From NCBI GenBank assembly GCA_963711375.1, contig CAVQDV010000005.1, forward strand, positions 2,790,001 through 2,854,000: a stretch of DNA of 64,000 bases, in the 5' to 3' direction. Below, in pieces: positions 38,001-45,819 of this stretch. The DNA comes from CAVQDV01 sp963711375. GTDB taxonomy: Bacteria; Pseudomonadota; Gammaproteobacteria; Coxiellales; Coxiellaceae. The notes below the pieces were generated by a model, which saw nothing but the letters and a program-made list of their open reading frames with translations, was not told where the DNA came from and made no database searches. Numbering within the stretch: position 1 is the stretch's first letter; each line of letters starts with the position of its first letter. The position numbers and the translations under genes were made by a program.

Positions 38001-38968
38001 GTTGCTGTTTCATCTCGTATTTCACCGCCACTTCCAGTCGCTGCACCCGAAAAGGGTGAAATAGCAGTTGGATGATTATGGGTTTCCACCTTTAAAACGG
38101 TGTGAATATTTTCACGATTAAATTCATATTGTCGATTTTCGGGATTTACGCAAAATCGTTCTGCTAGTGGGCCCTTTATGACCGCGGCATTATCGGCATA
38201 AGCGACCAAGACATCATTGGGATTGTATTTATAGGTATTTTTGATCATCTGAAATAAAGTATGGGGCATAGGATTTCCATCGATACGCCAAGCCGCATTA
38301 AAAATTTTATGACGGCAATGTTCAGAATTCACCTGAGAAAACATCATTAATTCGGCATCGGATGGGTTGCGACCAAGGTCTGAAAATACAGCGAAAAGAT
38401 AATCAATTTCAGCACTCGAAAGCGCCAAACCCATGGCCTCATTTGCGGTTAATAATGCTTGCCGGCCTTGCCCCATAATATCGACTTTGACGAGTGGCTC
38501 GGGTTTCTCTTCGGAAAAAATTCGAAAAAGATCCGTTTCTTTTTCTAAAATGGATTCTGTCAGGGGATCATGCAAGCCCTGAAAAAAAGCCTTTTTTTGC
38601 TCACTCGATATTTCATTTAAAGCAAGTCCATTAAAATGATAAAAAATGCCTCGTTCAATACGCTTTAGGGAATGTAGCTCACAAATTTTCGCAATATCGC
38701 TTGCTTTAGAGGACCAAGGTGAAATGGTTCCCATTCTAGGAAATACCCAAATTCCAAGCGGTGAAAAATGTTCAAGCGGCTGACTATTCGGAAGTAAGGT
38801 ATTTAATTTCATTATTTCTGTATTTGAAATATTTTCTTCCACCTCAGCAAGATAACAATATTGTGCTGAAAATTCTTTTAGGGGCAAAAGCGTTTGGAGT
38901 TTTTGCAATTTTTGCTGCATACGAAAAGGGGTAAAGGCAAGATCGCCAGAAAAAAATATTACGTTCAT
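35084..38968 (-). CDS. purL: Phosphoribosylformylglycinamidine synthase PurL
   Basis: 1294 residues, the large single-chain type. N-terminal linker region, a FGAM synthetase core (SEHCRHKIFN, KVETHNHPTAISPF, GVGNIRES, VPVGKDSLSM) and a C-terminal glutamine amidotransferase with catalytic Cys in GVCNGCQMLS and the His/Glu pair in PHPERAFR. Fourth step of purine biosynthesis. It converges on relA with a 9-bp gap and is divergent from dksA. Confidence 0.97.
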   Translation of the reverse strand: MNVIFFSGDLAFTPFRMQQKLQKLQTLLPLKEFSAQYCYLAEVEENISNTEIMKLNTLLPNSQPLEHFSPLGIWVFPRMGTISPWSSKASDIAKICELHSLKRIERGIFYHFNGLALNEISSEQKKAFFQGLHDPLTESILEKETDLFRIFSEEKPEPLVKVDIMGQGRQALLTANEAMGLALSSAEIDYLFAVFSDLGRNPSDAELMMFSQVNSEHCRHKIFNAAWRIDGNPMPHTLFQMIKNTYKYNPNDVLVAYADNAAVIKGPLAERFCVNPENRQYEFNRENIHTVLKVETHNHPTAISPFSGAATGSGGEIRDETATGRGASPKAGLCGFTVSDLQIPGAEKPWELNIGRPRQMASPLQIMLDGPLGAAAFNNEFGRPNLCGYFRTFTAKMDEDHIYRGYHKPIMMAGGVGNIRESSVEKKSFEASAKLIVLGGPAMLIGLGGGSASSMTLGQSSEALDFASVQRANPEMQRRAQEVINACWSYDENNPILSVHDVGAGGLCNALPELVHGSARGAKIQLRDIINAAPGMSPLAIWCNESQERYVLAINPRRLELFTKIAERERCPFAVVGEATEEETLAVIDTYFKNFPINMPLPMLFKDMPKLSKNVARTKLNYSSFNFSTLPLEESIERVLQLPCVGDKKFLITIGDRSVGGMTARDQMVGPWQVPVADVAVTSSGYTSHTGEALAMGERTPLSIINAPAAARMAVGEAITNICAAPITALKDITLSANWMAAAHYDPDAAALYDAVQAIGMEFCPALGINIPVGKDSLSMRTIWSEGELQKKVISPVSLIITASAQVCDVRKTKTPLLKKSFETQLFLFDLSEKSHGLGASALAQVYGQTEAQGADIDAELLKNFFACIQDLHKADLLLAYHDRSDGGLLATVSEMSFAAHLGITLDVNVPENEIFSALFNESLGAVIQVSQNAVPLLFKIIQQHTLDSFVHPIGVLNDEDHLIIRNNGKEIYRNSRIHLQCLWSETSYLMQKMRDNPICAEQEYHHILDGNDPGLNAQLTFKLPEHPLFSIKSTRPKVAILREQGVNGHMEMAAAFALAGFDSVDVHMSDLISARSSLRDFQGMVACGGFSYGDVLGAGTGWAQSILLHPNVRDDFSAFFQRENTFALGVCNGCQMLSQLKSIIPGADLWPRFIRNQSEQFEARVSLLKIEPSTSLFFKNMAGSIFPVVVAHGEGQALFADAEKLAEIQNANQISARFVNHHHQITEVYPYNPNGSPQGITSVSSESGRVTIMMPHPERAFRTLQNSWHPENWGEYGPWMQIFINAYDWCKTR

Positions 38969-39109
38969 ATCTTATATCCCTGCTTAAATTCAGGGCCAAT
39001 CTTAACAAGTTTGCGTAGACGATGCCAGGAGATGAGGGGCTCTAGCTCCCAACCCTTTGCAAAACCCAAAATCTCTGCTATAAGTTCGCTTCATTGTTTG
39101 GGAGACAAG

Positions 39110-39544
39110 ATGAACACAATTACTGAAGACCATACTCAAAAAATTGCACCTTACGAAGCAAAGCCTGACGAAGCCTATATGAGCGCTCAGCAATTGTTGC
39201 ATTTCCGAAAGATTTTGGGAAATTGGAAACATCAATTGATGGCCGATGTGGATCAAACCGTTAGCCATCTTAAGGAAGAAGCGAGCGCTTTTGCAGATCC
39301 TGTGGATTCTGCTTCCCGCGAAGAAGAATTTGCAGTGGAACTTCGCACACGCGATCGTGAGCGTCGACTTATTAAAAAAATCGAAATCTCTTTGGATGCT
39401 ATTGAACAAGGTGCTTATGGCTACTGTGAACGATGTGGTGCCGAGATTGGAATTCGTCGCTTGGAAGTTCGCCCTACTGCCTCGCAGTGCATCGATTGCA
39501 AAACCTTTTCAGAGATTCAAGAAAAACAAACCGGGGTTTATTAA
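39110..39544 (+). CDS. dksA: RNA polymerase-binding transcription factor DksA
   Basis: 144 residues from ATG 39110 (GGAGA five bases upstream); the longer open frame from 38894 runs antisense into purL and is rejected. The coiled-coil hairpin carries the functional tip (DPVDSASREEE). The zinc finger is CERCG...CIDC, and the C-terminal helix follows. It enters the RNA polymerase secondary channel and acts with ppGpp, so it is a functional partner of relA 4 kb away. Confidence 0.96.
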   Translation: MNTITEDHTQKIAPYEAKPDEAYMSAQQLLHFRKILGNWKHQLMADVDQTVSHLKEEASAFADPVDSASREEEFAVELRTRDRERRLIKKIEISLDAIEQGAYGYCERCGAEIGIRRLEVRPTASQCIDCKTFSEIQEKQTGVY

Positions 39545-39584
39545 GGAGTTTTCGCTTCAGAGCGCAGAGGCTGGAGACGCTCTT

Positions 39585-39637
39585 ATTTTATCCCCTCTCC
39601 CCTTGCTAGAGCCGGGTGACTGAGGGGAATTTTATTT
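39585..39637. repeat. Dispersed repeat, inverted relative of 8671-8728
   Basis: The minus strand reads CCCCTCAGT...AGCAAGGGGAGAGGGGATAAAAT, close to the sequence after rlmH. It lies between dksA and ppa (convergent), where it can form a stem (TCCCCT/AGGGGA) and may terminate transcription. Confidence 0.65.
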
Positions 39638-39656
39638 ATTCCTTAATATTGTAGTT

Positions 39657-40199
39657 CTAAACGAGAATTCTAGGCTGATATCTTTCTATGCTTTCGTTAA
39701 TTTCTTTTTCTGCTGCAGCTTTGTCGGCCCAGCCTTGGAGTTTTACCCATTTATTTGGCTCTAAATCTTTGTAGTGCTCAAAAAAATGAACAATGGCATC
39801 GAGCTGTATTTTAGGGATGTCAGATAAGGATTTAATGTGCGTCATTTGGAGGCAGACTTTTTCGATGGGCACGGCTAATATTTTCGCGTCTTCGCCCGAT
39901 TCGTCTGTCATATGTAATACCCCAATCGCACGAGCTCGAATTAAACAGCCTGGTAAAATAGGTTCGGGTGTCATTACTAAAACATCCACGGGATCACCGT
40001 CATTTGATAAGGTATTTGGAATAAAACCGTAATTACAGGGGTAATACATGGGTGTTGTCATGAAGCGATCAACCGAAAGCAATCCTGCTTCTTTATCAAA
40101 TTCATATTTTAGCGAACCACCTTGCGCAGGAATTTCGATGATCACATTAAAATCATCTGGAATATTTTTTCCGGGGGATAATTTATCAAGCATGGCCAT
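39657..40199 (-). CDS. ppa: Inorganic pyrophosphatase
   Basis: 180 residues, family I. Active-site elements are EIPAQGGSLKYEFDK, YPCNYGFIPNT, DGDPVDVLV with the metal-binding Asp triad, and KVQ-type C-terminal WVKLQGW. Hydrolyses pyrophosphate and so drives DNA, RNA and aminoacyl-tRNA synthesis. It follows dnaB after 24 bp on the same strand and is probably the last gene of the ribosomal/dnaB operon. Confidence 0.97.
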   Translation of the reverse strand: MAMLDKLSPGKNIPDDFNVIIEIPAQGGSLKYEFDKEAGLLSVDRFMTTPMYYPCNYGFIPNTLSNDGDPVDVLVMTPEPILPGCLIRARAIGVLHMTDESGEDAKILAVPIEKVCLQMTHIKSLSDIPKIQLDAIVHFFEHYKDLEPNKWVKLQGWADKAAAEKEINESIERYQPRILV

Positions 40200-40223
40200 A
40201 TTCTTCTCCTATTTTATATTTTG

Positions 40224-41603
40224 TTAATCTGCAGAGTTCATAATTCCGCCAGAGGCAAAATTATCAAAACGGGTGTATTTCCCGTGAAAAGTTAAACGAA
40301 AATCACCTATTGGACCATTCCGTTGTTTACGAATAATAATTTCTGCTGTGCCTTTATCGGGGCTGTCGTCGTTATACACTTCGTCGCGATAAATAAAAGC
40401 AATTAAATCGGCGTCTTGCTCAATACTTCCCGATTCTCGTAAATCCGACATGACTGGACGTCGATCCGTTCGAGACTCTAAACTTCGATTTAATTGTGAG
40501 AGCGCAATCACAGGGACATTTAATTCTTTTGCAATTGCTTTTAGCGATCGAGAAATTTCAGAGACTTCTAGACTTCGATTTTCACGAGTGCCTGGTACAC
40601 GCATAAGTTGTAAATAATCAAGCACAATTAAAGAAAGGCCATTATGTTCTCGAGATAAACGTCTTGCTCGAGAACGAACTTCGCTCGGAGACATTGAAGG
40701 CGTGTCATCAATATACATTTTTGCTTCGGATAATACGCTAACCGCAGAGGTAATTCTCGGCCAATCATCATCGGTTAAACGACCGGTACGTACTTTATGT
40801 TGATCGATACGTCCTAGAGAAGAAATCATCCGCATGGTTAATTGTTCAGCTGGCATTTCCATGCTAAATACCAGAACAGGTTTTTCGCCACGTATTGCAG
40901 CATGTTCGGCAATATTCATTCCCAACACGGTCTTACCCATTGATGGTCGACCAGCGACAATAATTAAATCACCAGGCTGCATGCCCGAAGTATAGTGATC
41001 AAAGTCTGAAAAACCCGTAGAAAGACCGGTTAATTGGCCATCATGCTGTGAAAGATAGTCAATACGATCTACCGCTTTTGATAATAATTTATTAATTTGA
41101 ATGGGGCCAGAGCCTCGAATATTTTGATCGGCAATTTGGTAAATTTGACGCTCGGCGTCATCCAACATTTCTTTTACATCTCGACCATCGGGATTAAAAA
41201 TACGATCCGCAATATCTGTTGCCGTACCCATTAATTGACGCAAAACAGAACGATCACGCACAATTTCGGCATAAGCGGCTACATTTGCTGCTGTTGGAGT
41301 ATTTTGAGCAAGCTCAAATAAATACGCCTCGCCCCCTATTTTGTCGATAAGATTGAGGCTTTTTAATACTTCAGAAATGGTGAGCACATCGAAGGGATGA
41401 CTTCGTTCTGCGAGTGTGGCAATGGCGCGATAAATATAGCGATGTTCCGTTTTATAAAAATCTTCTTCTACAACAAAATCGATCACCCGATCCCAGGCAC
41501 GATTATCGAGCATTAAAGCGCCAATCACGCTTTGTTCCGCCTCCGTAGAATGAGGCGGAACACGTGGAAGAATAGCTGGAGGATTACTTAAGGATGACGA
41601 CAT
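40224..41603 (-). CDS. dnaB: Replicative DNA helicase DnaB
   Basis: 459 residues. N-terminal helical domain (STEAEQSVIGALML), linker, then the RecA-like helicase domain with Walker A GRPSMGKT near 210, FSMEMPAEQLTMRM, Walker B LIVLDYLQLM and the arginine-finger region (SDLRESGSIEQDAD). Hexameric fork helicase. Start overlaps the 3' end of rplI by 20 bp, the conserved rplI-dnaB order. No intein. Confidence 0.97.
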   Translation of the reverse strand: MSSSLSNPPAILPRVPPHSTEAEQSVIGALMLDNRAWDRVIDFVVEEDFYKTEHRYIYRAIATLAERSHPFDVLTISEVLKSLNLIDKIGGEAYLFELAQNTPTAANVAAYAEIVRDRSVLRQLMGTATDIADRIFNPDGRDVKEMLDDAERQIYQIADQNIRGSGPIQINKLLSKAVDRIDYLSQHDGQLTGLSTGFSDFDHYTSGMQPGDLIIVAGRPSMGKTVLGMNIAEHAAIRGEKPVLVFSMEMPAEQLTMRMISSLGRIDQHKVRTGRLTDDDWPRITSAVSVLSEAKMYIDDTPSMSPSEVRSRARRLSREHNGLSLIVLDYLQLMRVPGTRENRSLEVSEISRSLKAIAKELNVPVIALSQLNRSLESRTDRRPVMSDLRESGSIEQDADLIAFIYRDEVYNDDSPDKGTAEIIIRKQRNGPIGDFRLTFHGKYTRFDNFASGGIMNSAD

Positions 41604-42030
41604 TTAATTTAACTTCCGCTGTTAAATCGCTATGCACGTGAATCGCAACGGTGTATTCGCCGATATTGCGAATTGGTCCCTGAGGCATGCTAACTTCGCT
41701 TTTTTCCACGGAAACACCAGCGGCCGTAATAGCTTCGGCAACATCGCGCGGTCCAACGGAACCGAATAATTTCCCTTCTTCGCTCGCATTTGCGGAAATT
41801 TCAACGGCTAAATCCGCCAATTTTGTAGCACGATCTTTTGCGGCGTGATATTTGCTTTCTGCATTTTTTTCAAGCTCCGCACGACGACTTTCAAAAAGCT
41901 CCTTATTTTTTGGAGTGGCTAAAACCGCTTTTTCATTGGGTAGTAAATAATTACGTGCGAATCCTGGTCTCACGCTTACTTCATCGCCTACTTTTCCCAA
42001 ATTTGATTTTTCTTGTAAAATAACGCGCAT
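41584..42030 (-). CDS. rplI: 50S ribosomal protein L9
   Basis: 148 residues. N-terminal rRNA-binding domain with GKVGDEVSVRPGFARNYLLP, a long connecting helix and the C-terminal domain (LFGSVGPRDVAEAI). Member of rpsF-rpsR-DUF2232-rplI-dnaB. Confidence 0.97.
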   Translation of the reverse strand: MRVILQEKSNLGKVGDEVSVRPGFARNYLLPNEKAVLATPKNKELFESRRAELEKNAESKYHAAKDRATKLADLAVEISANASEEGKLFGSVGPRDVAEAITAAGVSVEKSEVSMPQGPIRNIGEYTVAIHVHSDLTAEVKLNVVILK

Positions 42031-42932
42031 TACGTTCTCCTCATGTTAAGCGGCAAATTGCCGCGAAAATTAACCCAGCTGTCAACAAAACCAAGACCCG
42101 CCAAAACAATGACACTCAGAATTGGCATGCAAACAAAGCCTATATAAACCATCACCAGAAGCACCAAAATCCCACGATTGCTCTTAGCATAGAGATGCAT
42201 CATACCCAAACCCGAAGCCAAAAAAGGCAGCAAAACTAGCGGAAAGATATCCGTAATCACTGGCGATTTCATCAAAACACCTATAAAAGCCGCTAATAAT
42301 AATGCTGCTGCGATATGTCCAAAGCGAATTTGGCTAAACTCTTCTAATAAAGTGTGGCGTTTATCAATCGATAATTGCCAACACCGTCCGATGACCACTT
42401 GCAACAAACCACCCAACATAAAAAAAGCCAGGACATAAGAGCCTGTTGCCATTGCAGAAAAGTACTGTGCAAATTCCAATAATTGCGCATCAGAAATACC
42501 AAAATTATAGGCTTTTTTAGCTTGTAACAGGGGTTGATGCAAATGCTCCACCCACCACACTTGAATATTTGGCATAAACAAGTGGACGGCCACCACGATC
42601 AGCACGCCGATTACCGATACGAACTCAAAAAGCGATCGCCAGGATTTCTGCTTTAACAAAAAAATTGCCAGGATCCAAACCACAAGGTCGTACACAAACA
42701 CAGCATAGTAGTTTCCCATTTTGTGCAAAAGCAAGAAACACACTGCAGGAATAGCGACCCAAGCGAGTACAATCAATCCGGCTACCGTTCCCCGACCTAG
42801 TGTGACAATGGCCACAATAATCCCAGAGATAAAAGCACCCAAAGGAGAATACAATGACAATGCGGCGAATAAAAATGCTATAATTCCCGCATTTCTTGGC
42901 TTGGCAATTAAATATCTTCCAAGCTCTCGCAT
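42030..42932 (-). CDS. DUF2232-type polytopic membrane protein
   Basis: 300 residues with about eight hydrophobic segments. No catalytic motif is visible. Its place between rpsR and rplI is where several gammaproteobacteria (Coxiella, Legionella, Pseudomonas) carry a DUF2232/YybS-like membrane protein, and this position is the main evidence. Its stop shares a base with the rplI start at 42030, and only 1 bp separates it from rpsR, so it belongs to the operon. Function is unknown. Confidence 0.75.
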   Translation of the reverse strand: MRELGRYLIAKPRNAGIIAFLFAALSLYSPLGAFISGIIVAIVTLGRGTVAGLIVLAWVAIPAVCFLLLHKMGNYYAVFVYDLVVWILAIFLLKQKSWRSLFEFVSVIGVLIVVAVHLFMPNIQVWWVEHLHQPLLQAKKAYNFGISDAQLLEFAQYFSAMATGSYVLAFFMLGGLLQVVIGRCWQLSIDKRHTLLEEFSQIRFGHIAAALLLAAFIGVLMKSPVITDIFPLVLLPFLASGLGMMHLYAKSNRGILVLLVMVYIGFVCMPILSVIVLAGLGFVDSWVNFRGNLPLNMRRT

Positions 42933-42933
42933 T

Positions 42934-43164
42934 TTATTGGTGCGTATCGCAATATGGCAGCAAAGCCAAAAAGCGAGCTACTTTAATCGCTTTCGCTAAT
43001 TGTCTTTGATATTTTGCACTGGTTCCCGTAATTCGGCTGGGAACGATGCGTCCAGATTCCATAACATAATCTCGGAGCATCTCTAAATTTTTATAGTCAA
43101 TTTCGGAACTTCCATCATTGCCTTTAAAAGCACAGGATTTTTTTCGACGAAAATTGGTTGGCAT
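42934..43164 (-). CDS. rpsR: 30S ribosomal protein S18
   Basis: 76 residues, normal length. Conserved FRRKKSCAF, then DYKNLEMLRDYVMESGRIVP and RITGTSAKYQRQLAKAIKVAR. Binds S6 and 16S rRNA; the S6:S18 pair can also regulate this operon in other bacteria. Confidence 0.98.
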   Translation of the reverse strand: MPTNFRRKKSCAFKGNDGSSEIDYKNLEMLRDYVMESGRIVPSRITGTSAKYQRQLAKAIKVARFLALLPYCDTHQ

Positions 43165-43189
43165 ATTCTTACCCTCTGTAGTTCATCAT

Positions 43190-43561
43190 TTAAGCGGCGG
43201 CCGAAACTTCTTGGCCAATTTTTAAGGATTTCGCACCTTCAACACTGCGCACCACCATCGGTGATGGCTCAGTAATAGCGTCATCACAACGAATCACCAA
43301 ATTACGGATAACAGCATCATTATAGCGAAACGCATTTTCAAGTTCTGCCAAGGTCTTGTCATTACACTCAATATTCATCAGAAGATAATGAGCTTTGTGA
43401 ACTTTATTGATGGTAAAAGCTAATTGGCGACGACCCCAATCTTCTAGACGATGCACGCGGCCTTTGCCTTCGTGGATCATTTTTTGATAACGGTCTAACA
43501 TCGCTGGCACTTGAGTGCTTTGATCAGGATGAACCAACAGTACGATTTCGTAATGTCGCAT
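43190..43561 (-). CDS. rpsF: 30S ribosomal protein S6
   Basis: 123 residues. MRHYEIVLLVHPDQS start, DWGRRQLAFTINKVHKAHYLL and a short Ala-rich tail. The family is 95-135 residues. First gene of the operon; a hairpin in its leader covers the ribosome-binding site. Confidence 0.98.
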   Translation of the reverse strand: MRHYEIVLLVHPDQSTQVPAMLDRYQKMIHEGKGRVHRLEDWGRRQLAFTINKVHKAHYLLMNIECNDKTLAELENAFRYNDAVIRNLVIRCDDAITEPSPMVVRSVEGAKSLKIGQEVSAAA

Positions 43562-43599
43562 AGTTTAGGCTCCTTTCGGTTTTTGCCCCCCACGCCTAA
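43562..43599 (-). promoter_or_regulatory. rpsF leader hairpin, candidate S6:S18 binding element
   Basis: On the minus strand TTAGGC (43599-43594) pairs with GCCTAA (43570-43565). The enclosed loop contains ACCGAAAGGAG, which is the ribosome-binding site plus a CCG. A leader structure with a CCG and the ribosome site, bound by S6:S18 for feedback control, is known in many bacteria. That this hairpin is the element is an inference. Confidence 0.45.
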
Positions 43600-43690
43600 T
43601 GGTAGAGCAAGGATTTAAAATTAATTCGAGGCCGGATTGTATAGGATGTTAGTGCTAGAATCAAGGAATAAAAGGCGCTACACTGGCCTG

Positions 43691-44059
43691 ATGATCCTAC
43701 AGGAAGACCAGGCCTCCGGGCAGTTTCAAATTAAAGCCTATAAACCCGGCGAAATCATCGTCAATGAAACGATTTATACGCACAGTTTGATCATTAGTGC
43801 GAATACGCTCATTGCTGATTGGGGGCCAAATAATCTTTCGGAAATTGATGACAAATCTTGGGACCCAATTCTGGCCTTAAAACCAGCTTTTTTAATATTT
43901 GGCACTGGACCAAAGTTCGTATTGCCGCCGGCAAGTTTCTTTGCAAAACTTTATCAAAATAATATTGCCGTTGAGGCGATGGACAGTGCGGCAGCCTGTC
44001 GAACATTGACAGCGCTCATGAGCGAAAATCGGAACGTAATAGCAGCCATCTTGGTTTAA
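43691..44059 (+). CDS. Mth938-like (DUF498) domain protein
   Basis: 122 residues from ATG 43691, chosen because the family starts close to the FQIKAYKPGEIIVNE block; in-frame TTG 43637 and ATG 43646 would add 15-18 residues. The fold is marked by YTHSLIISANTLIADWGP, LKPAFLIFGTGPKFVLPP and the C-terminal AACRTLTALMSENRNVIAAIL. It is related to human NDUFAF3 (AAMDC family). The bacterial role is unknown. Its stop lies 11 bp before the chosen nadE start, so the two probably form an operon. Confidence 0.75.
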   Translation: MILQEDQASGQFQIKAYKPGEIIVNETIYTHSLIISANTLIADWGPNNLSEIDDKSWDPILALKPAFLIFGTGPKFVLPPASFFAKLYQNNIAVEAMDSAAACRTLTALMSENRNVIAAILV

Positions 44060-44070
44060 TGAGGGGTATT

Positions 44071-45705
44071 ATGGATAAATTAAAAATAGTCGTGGCACAA
44101 TTAAATTTCCTAGTCGGGGATATTTCCGGCAACGCGACACGCATTATTCAATTTACGCAAAAAGCCATCGAAGCACATCAAGCCGATATCGTGGTATTTC
44201 CTGAACTGGCTATTTCCAGTTATCCCCCAGAAGATTTATTAGTTCGCCCTGGATTTTACTCTAAATGCGAACGCGCACTGGAATCTATAATTGCCGCACA
44301 ATTACCAACGACTATTATTGTCGGCTACCCTCATAAAGCTGGGAAAAAACATTTTAATGCCGCCGCAGTAATTTCAAATGGACATCTTGTTGAAATTTAC
44401 CTAAAACAGTTCCTCCCAAATTACACGGTATTCGATGAAAAGCGCTATTTTTCAGCTGGCGAAATACCCTGTGTATTTACTGTTAAAAATGTTAAATGCG
44501 GGGTGATTATTTGTGAAGATTTATGGTTTCAGGAACCTGCACAAATGTCGCTTGAACACGGCGCTGAAATTATTATCACGATAAATGCTTCGCCCTTCGA
44601 CCGAGATAAAGCCGCCCTGCGTGAAAGCATTTTACGTGAACGTGCAAAAGAAATTCGCGTGCCCATTATTTATGCGAATTTAGTGGGCGGACAAGATGAG
44701 CTTGTTTTCGATGGAGGTTCCATGGTGGTCGATGAAGAGGGGCATATTTGTCAAAGAGCCGCGTATTTTCAAGAAGAAAACCTGCTCGTTGAATTTGAAC
44801 TCGGCACCAAACCAAGAGTCTTGCATTGTCAAATCCCCCCCACATTATCTCAAGAAGAAAATATCTACAAAGCGCTTACCTTAGGCGTACGCGACTACAT
44901 CGACAAAAATCATTTCCCAGGCGCCATTATTGGTTTATCCGGAGGCATCGATTCAGCCCTCACATTAGCCATCGCTGTTGATGCATTGGGAGCAGAACGG
45001 GTGCGTGGAGTATTAATGCCCTCGCGTTTTACACAATCCATGAGCAACGAAGACGCCATTGCGCAAGCCAATAATCTTAAGGTTCGCTATGACATTATCA
45101 ATATTGAGCCTATTTTTAAGCCTTTTTTAACGTCTTTGGAGCCAGTCTTCGTCGGCTACCCACCCGACATAACAGAAGAAAATCTCCAAGCCCGCATCCG
45201 GGGAAGTTTGCTCATGGCCTTATCGAATAAAACCGGCTCCATTGTTTTGACCACCGGAAATAAAAGCGAAATGTCCGTAGGATATGCCACTTTATATGGC
45301 GACATGGCGGGTGGATTTTGCGTTCTAAAAGATATTTTTAAAATGATGGTTTATAAACTGGCGCATTATCGAAATCAAATTTCACCCGTAATTCCTGAAC
45401 GCGTTTTAACACGAGCACCCAGTGCAGAGCTAGCCGAAAATCAAACGGATCAAGATTCTCTTCCTGCCTACCCGATTCTCGATGAAATTCTGCATGACTA
45501 TATCGAAGCTGACATGGACCCAGCAGAAATATTCGCTAAAAAAAAGGATCATTTAGATTTAGCCACCATTCATAAAGTGGTTGCCATGGTCAATCGAAAT
45601 GAATACAAAAGACGGCAAGCACCCATCGGTATTCGAACCACGGAGCGCGCCTTCGGGAGAGATCGACGTTACCCCATCACTTCGGGCTACTCCAAAAACC
45701 TCTGA
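44071..45705 (+). CDS. nadE: Glutamine-dependent NAD synthetase
   Basis: 544 residues from ATG 44071 (GAGGGG upstream; ATG 44059 is an alternative). The N-terminal nitrilase-type glutaminase has the triad Glu in FPELAISSY, Lys in YLKQFLPNY and Cys in VIICEDLWF. The C-terminal synthetase has the P-loop GLSGGIDSAL and VLTTGNKSEMSVGYATLYGD. Converts deamido-NAD to NAD with ammonia from glutamine. A palindromic repeat starts right after its stop codon. Confidence 0.96.
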   Translation: MDKLKIVVAQLNFLVGDISGNATRIIQFTQKAIEAHQADIVVFPELAISSYPPEDLLVRPGFYSKCERALESIIAAQLPTTIIVGYPHKAGKKHFNAAAVISNGHLVEIYLKQFLPNYTVFDEKRYFSAGEIPCVFTVKNVKCGVIICEDLWFQEPAQMSLEHGAEIIITINASPFDRDKAALRESILRERAKEIRVPIIYANLVGGQDELVFDGGSMVVDEEGHICQRAAYFQEENLLVEFELGTKPRVLHCQIPPTLSQEENIYKALTLGVRDYIDKNHFPGAIIGLSGGIDSALTLAIAVDALGAERVRGVLMPSRFTQSMSNEDAIAQANNLKVRYDIINIEPIFKPFLTSLEPVFVGYPPDITEENLQARIRGSLLMALSNKTGSIVLTTGNKSEMSVGYATLYGDMAGGFCVLKDIFKMMVYKLAHYRNQISPVIPERVLTRAPSAELAENQTDQDSLPAYPILDEILHDYIEADMDPAEIFAKKKDHLDLATIHKVVAMVNRNEYKRRQAPIGIRTTERAFGRDRRYPITSGYSKNL

Positions 45706-45710
45706 GGTGA

Positions 45711-45775
45711 GCCTTGCTCCCCCTGAGGACCCCCACCTTTTTGTAGCAATTCCCCCTTTAGCGGGAATTGCTGAA
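45711..45775. repeat. Palindromic element, intergenic copy
   Basis: GAGCCTTGCTCCCCCTGAGG, then GACCCCCACCTTTTTGTAGC, then AATTCCCCCTTTAGCGGGAATT. It matches the reverse complement of 54807-54875 at most positions. Arms AGCAATTCCC/GGGAATTGCT pair perfectly. An open frame across it (SLAPPEDPHLF, VAIPPLAGIAE) is only the read-through of the repeat. Confidence 0.85.
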
Positions 45776-45819
45776 GTATTATATAATCAATAGAGTACAA
45801 AGCTCAGGTTGTTTAGCAG

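Noticed and set aside
38894..39109. Extended N-terminus for DksA starting at 38894
   Set aside because: The extra 72 codons overlap purL in antisense and lie upstream of a strong ribosome site at 39101.
45581..45793. Open frame ending LAGIAEVLYNQ across the end of nadE
   Set aside because: It is an out-of-frame read of nadE and then of the palindromic element, not a gene.
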